Position numbers and translations under genes: made by a program
Virus record (IMG/VR): IMGVR_UViG_3300013104_000715
Span: 1 to 47,656 of that record
Source of the DNA: a virus
Strand: one strand, 5' to 3'
Length of the DNA: 47,656 nucleotides
Notes under the pieces: model-generated
Told to the model about the DNA's origin: nothing
Seen by the model: only the letters and a program-made list of their open reading frames with translations
Databases searched by the model: none
Shown: positions 45,481 through 47,656 of the stretch, in pieces
Numbering within the stretch: the stretch's first letter is position 1
Layout of the letters: every line of letters begins with the position of its first letter

Positions 45481-45505
45481 GGCCACCATAAGGTGGCTTT
45501 TTTAT
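45481..45505 (+). terminator. Terminator after the lipoproteins
   Basis: GCCACC-ATAA-GGTGGC is followed by six T residues, just before gene I. Confidence 0.88.
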
Positions 45506-45518
45506 TTGGAGCAATAAA

Positions 45519-46127
45519 ATGCAAGCAGCTTTAAATGATGAACCAATGCGAACCATTCGTTTATATGGCCAACTAGGAACCTTTTTTGGTCGAGAATTTA
45601 AGATGGCGGTAAAAACTCCAAAGGAGGCAATAAAGGCTTTAAGCGTTGTTGTTCCGGGCTTTGAAATGTTCATGAATAACAGTAAAAAAAAAGGGCTTAC
45701 ATATGCCGTATTCAGCGGAAAGCGCAATATAAGCATTGATGAGCTTGAGATGGATAAGGGTACAGAAGATATCCGCATTGCCCCGATGATTATGGGAAGC
45801 AAGAGGGCGGGTATGTTTCAAACGATACTTGGCGTTGCCATTATTGCTGCGTCAGCTATTGGATCTTACTTCGCCCCAGGGAACCCGTTTTCGGCTTATG
45901 GATTCCAAGTGGGGGCTGCAATGGCCCTCGGTGGCATTATCCAAACGCTATCCCCTCAAACACGCGGCCTAGCCAACTCACAAGACGCAGACAACAAACC
46001 GTCTTATGCATTCGGTGGCCCGGTAAACACGAATGCTCAGGGTTACCCTGTAGCGTGGTTATACGGACGTCGACGAATCGGTGGTGCGGTAGTTTCAGGA
46101 GGAATTTATGCTGAAGACCAGCAGTAA
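45519..46127 (+). CDS. Tail assembly protein I
   Basis: This 202-residue protein is like lambda I: RTIRLYGQLGTFFGREFKMAVKTPKEAIKAL (a ubiquitin-like beta-grasp part), two hydrophobic segments near 100-145 (TILGVAIIAASAIGSYFA, GAAMALGGIIQTL) and the end SYAFGGPVNTNAQGYPVAWLYGRRRIGGAVVSGGI. It helps J assemble into the tail tip and is not thought to stay in the virion. It is cut off from K by the accessory block. Confidence 0.92.
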   Translation: MQAALNDEPMRTIRLYGQLGTFFGREFKMAVKTPKEAIKALSVVVPGFEMFMNNSKKKGLTYAVFSGKRNISIDELEMDKGTEDIRIAPMIMGSKRAGMFQTILGVAIIAASAIGSYFAPGNPFSAYGFQVGAAMALGGIIQTLSPQTRGLANSQDADNKPSYAFGGPVNTNAQGYPVAWLYGRRRIGGAVVSGGIYAEDQQ

Positions 46128-46157
46128 TCAACTTAAGTCGATATGTAGGAGAGAATT

Positions 46158-46355
46158 ATGACATTAGAACAACGCGTTGAAGCGATAGAAGGGAAATTAA
46201 GAACCCTAGTTGGTGGCAGTAATATTGCCAACAATATATATAGAAATGCGGCCTATAATAAGGCCGCGATAAACAACAGCATTGATGCAATCATATCAAA
46301 TGCTATTAAGAACGATTCTGACACCCTGCAACATGCAGCGCATATTCTCGGGTAA
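46158..46355 (+). CDS. Small ORF between I and J
   Basis: This 65-residue ORF starts MTLEQRVEAIEGKLRTLVGG behind AGGAGAG. It has a short coiled-coil N-terminus and an Asn/Ala-rich body. It converges with the next leftward gene, overlapping by 50 bases at the 3' ends. No family is recognised. Confidence 0.55.
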   Translation: MTLEQRVEAIEGKLRTLVGGSNIANNIYRNAAYNKAAINNSIDAIISNAIKNDSDTLQHAAHILG

Positions 46356-46542
46356 TTTCAATTTTCTCTGCCACATTATCAGGTGCTTTTGCTGCCGCAC
46401 CTTTCCAAGCGCTAACCAAATTAAATTGGAACTGACTTCTTTGCTCATCGGTCATTACACCGATCATTTTGGCTATAACACTTTCAATAGCGTCTACTCG
46501 AGTAGCAGTCTTTTCTATAATTTCTAGTTCATTAATTTTCAT
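46306..46542 (-). CDS. Leftward small protein before J
   Basis: This 78-residue protein starts MKINELEIIEKTATRVDAIES, behind GGGAT. It is helical, with VIAKMIGVMTDEQRSQFQFNLVSAWKG. It is opposite to the tail genes, with its own upstream palindrome, so it looks like a moron expressed on its own. Function is unknown. Confidence 0.6.
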   Translation of the reverse strand: MKINELEIIEKTATRVDAIESVIAKMIGVMTDEQRSQFQFNLVSAWKGAAAKAPDNVAEKIEITREYALHVAGCQNRS

Positions 46543-46645
46543 TATTATCCCTACCCAGAGTTAATCAGCCATCCCTCCAGTGAATGACGGTCATGCCCAA
46601 ACATGGCCGGGCTGAACCCTAACCATAACCTGTAGTTACATTTTG

Positions 46646-46661
46646 AAATATCCTGATATTT
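46646..46661. promoter_or_regulatory. Palindrome upstream of the leftward gene
   Basis: AAATATC-CT-GATATTT is a perfect 16-base palindrome about 105 bases upstream of the leftward ORF and just before the J terminator. It could be an operator. Confidence 0.4.
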
Positions 46662-46676
46662 GATCAGTTATCAATC

Positions 46677-46700
46677 AAGCTCGCTTCGGCGGGCTTTTTT
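46677..46700 (+). terminator. Terminator just before J
   Basis: AAGCTCGC-TTCG-GCGGGCTT is followed by a T run, ending 15 bases before the J ATG. Q-modified polymerase is expected to read through. Confidence 0.85.
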
Positions 46701-46714
46701 TATGGGCGCAATTC

Positions 46715-47656
46715 ATGACAGCGACATTAATAAAAGGCAGTAAAGGGGGAAGCTCAAACCCCAGAACTCCCACAGAGGCACCTGATGACCTGCAATCCGT
46801 AGCCAAAGCAAAAGTGTTAATTGCACTAGGGGAAGGTGAGTTCGGCGGAGAATTAGATGGGACGCGTATCTTCCTAAACGGAACGCCCATCACCAATCCA
46901 GATGGTACGAGCAACTTCAGCGGTGTTGTTTGGGAGTTTCGCCCGGGAACGCAGTCCCAGTCATATATTCAAGGCATGCCGGGTACGGAAAACGAAGTGG
47001 CGGTGAGTACGCCGCTGACTACGGATAAGCCTTGGGTCCACTCCTTCAATAACTCTCAGCTCTCTGCGGTTCGTTTGCGCCTAAAGTGGCCTTCTCTCTT
47101 CCAGCAAGCCAGTAACGGCGATATCAACGGCTATAGCGTTAATTATGCTCTGGACTTGCAGACAAATGGCGGCACATGGCAAGAGGTAATAAACGAGTCG
47201 GTTAACGGCAAGACGACTACCGGTTATGAGCGAAGTCGCCGCATTGACTTGCCTCAGGGGGCATCAAGTTGGACGCTAAGAGCAAGACGGATCACGCCAG
47301 ATTCAACCAGCTCCCTGATTGGCGACAAGATGACAATCGAGAGCTATACCGAGGTCATTGATGCCAAGCTTCGTTATCCAAACACAGCCCTGCTTTATAT
47401 CGAATTCGATTCTAGCCAGTTCAATGGCTCAATTCCCCAAATATCCTGCGAACCGAAAGGGCGCGTTGTGCGTGTGCCGACCACATACGACCCGATCACT
47501 CGTTCGTACACGGGCACTTGGGATGGCTCGTTTAAATGGGCGTGGACTGATAACCCTGCTTGGGTTTTTTACGACATTGTTATCAATGACCGCTTCGGCT
47601 TAGGGCAGCGGCTAACTCAGGACAATATCGACAAATGGGAACTGTATCGCGTTGCT
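46715..47656 (+). CDS. J: Host-specificity/tail-tip protein J (partial)
   Basis: The frame is open for 314 codons from ATG 46715 to the window edge, so only the N-terminus is present. It starts MTATLIKGSKGGSSNPRTP, then DDLQSVAKAKVLIALGEGEF, DGTRIFLNGTPITNPDGT and YTEVIDAKLRYPNTALLYIEFDSSQF, ending VFYDIVINDRFGLGQRL. This matches the start of lambda J (IDAISEGPIEG, TALVGVQVDSEQFG, LTHPRYGMGKRLG). J forms the tail tip and carries the receptor-binding part at its missing C-terminus. The ribosome binding site is weak and lies in the terminator tail. Confidence 0.93.
   Translation, partial: MTATLIKGSKGGSSNPRTPTEAPDDLQSVAKAKVLIALGEGEFGGELDGTRIFLNGTPITNPDGTSNFSGVVWEFRPGTQSQSYIQGMPGTENEVAVSTPLTTDKPWVHSFNNSQLSAVRLRLKWPSLFQQASNGDINGYSVNYALDLQTNGGTWQEVINESVNGKTTTGYERSRRIDLPQGASSWTLRARRITPDSTSSLIGDKMTIESYTEVIDAKLRYPNTALLYIEFDSSQFNGSIPQISCEPKGRVVRVPTTYDPITRSYTGTWDGSFKWAWTDNPAWVFYDIVINDRFGLGQRLTQDNIDKWELYRVA

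Noticed and set aside
1-47656. tRNA genes, CRISPR arrays, insertion sequences, attachment site
   Set aside because: None seen on reading both strands by eye; attP is expected just outside the left edge beyond the int stop codon.

Overview
The window is about 47.7 kb of a temperate lambda-like (lambdoid) siphovirus, free phage or prophage. It runs from the 3' end of the integrase gene (position 1) to the N-terminal third of the host-specificity/tail-tip gene J (open at 47656). The gene set, short ATGA/TAATG overlaps, strong Shine-Dalgarno sequences, N/Q antitermination and lambda/P22-type control sites point to a phage of Enterobacterales. The exact host genus cannot be fixed from the sequence. 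No tRNA, rRNA, insertion sequence, CRISPR array or bacterial housekeeping gene was seen.

Left arm, leftward (1-10250): int, xis, a run of small accessory genes (NinX/DUF2591, DUF5405, ASCH, DUF551-like, Ead/Ea22-like), then ssb, a Gp157-family gene, recT, kil-like, cIII, more small genes, and the antiterminator N. nutL and pL/OL lie at the right end. Several intrinsic terminators interrupt this operon, as expected if N lets polymerase read through.

Immunity region (10250-13700): a small rightward gene, a leftward Clp/SDH-fold serine protease where lambda carries rexAB, cI, OR/pR/pRM, cro, nutR, pRE, cII and the antisense oop RNA. By eye the CI repressor lacks both its Ala-Gly cleavage site and the catalytic lysine.

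Replication and nin region (13685-21584): an O-type initiator with an inserted GIY-YIG (T5orf172/MUG113-like) domain and iterons inside its gene, a DnaB-type helicase, small nin genes, ninB, DUF1364, rusA, a C5 DNA methyltransferase gene completely overlapped by a second long open frame, and a phage-82-type Q gene containing an antisense CII-type promoter (paQ).

Late region (21627-end): pR' and tR', hicAB with a twin-operator promoter, holin, GH19 endolysin, Rz/Rz1, a leftward accessory gene beside a truncated ORF, terS, terL, DUF4055 portal, MuF-like protein, scaffold, capsid with an Ig-like domain, neck genes, tail tube with an Ig-like domain, tail chaperone with a -1 frameshift site, tape measure, M, L, K, I and J. 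K and I are separated by 4.6 kb of accessory DNA: small genes, a P22-type immI module (mnt, three operators, arc, a sar-like antisense RNA, ant), a second antirepressor and two lipoproteins.

Working model: lysogeny is held by CI, with CIII/CII acting through pRE and paQ. Because CI looks unable to cleave itself, induction may depend on the antirepressors of the immI module. The serine protease, the leftward gene before terS and the lipoproteins are the best candidates for lysogenic-conversion or superinfection-exclusion functions.
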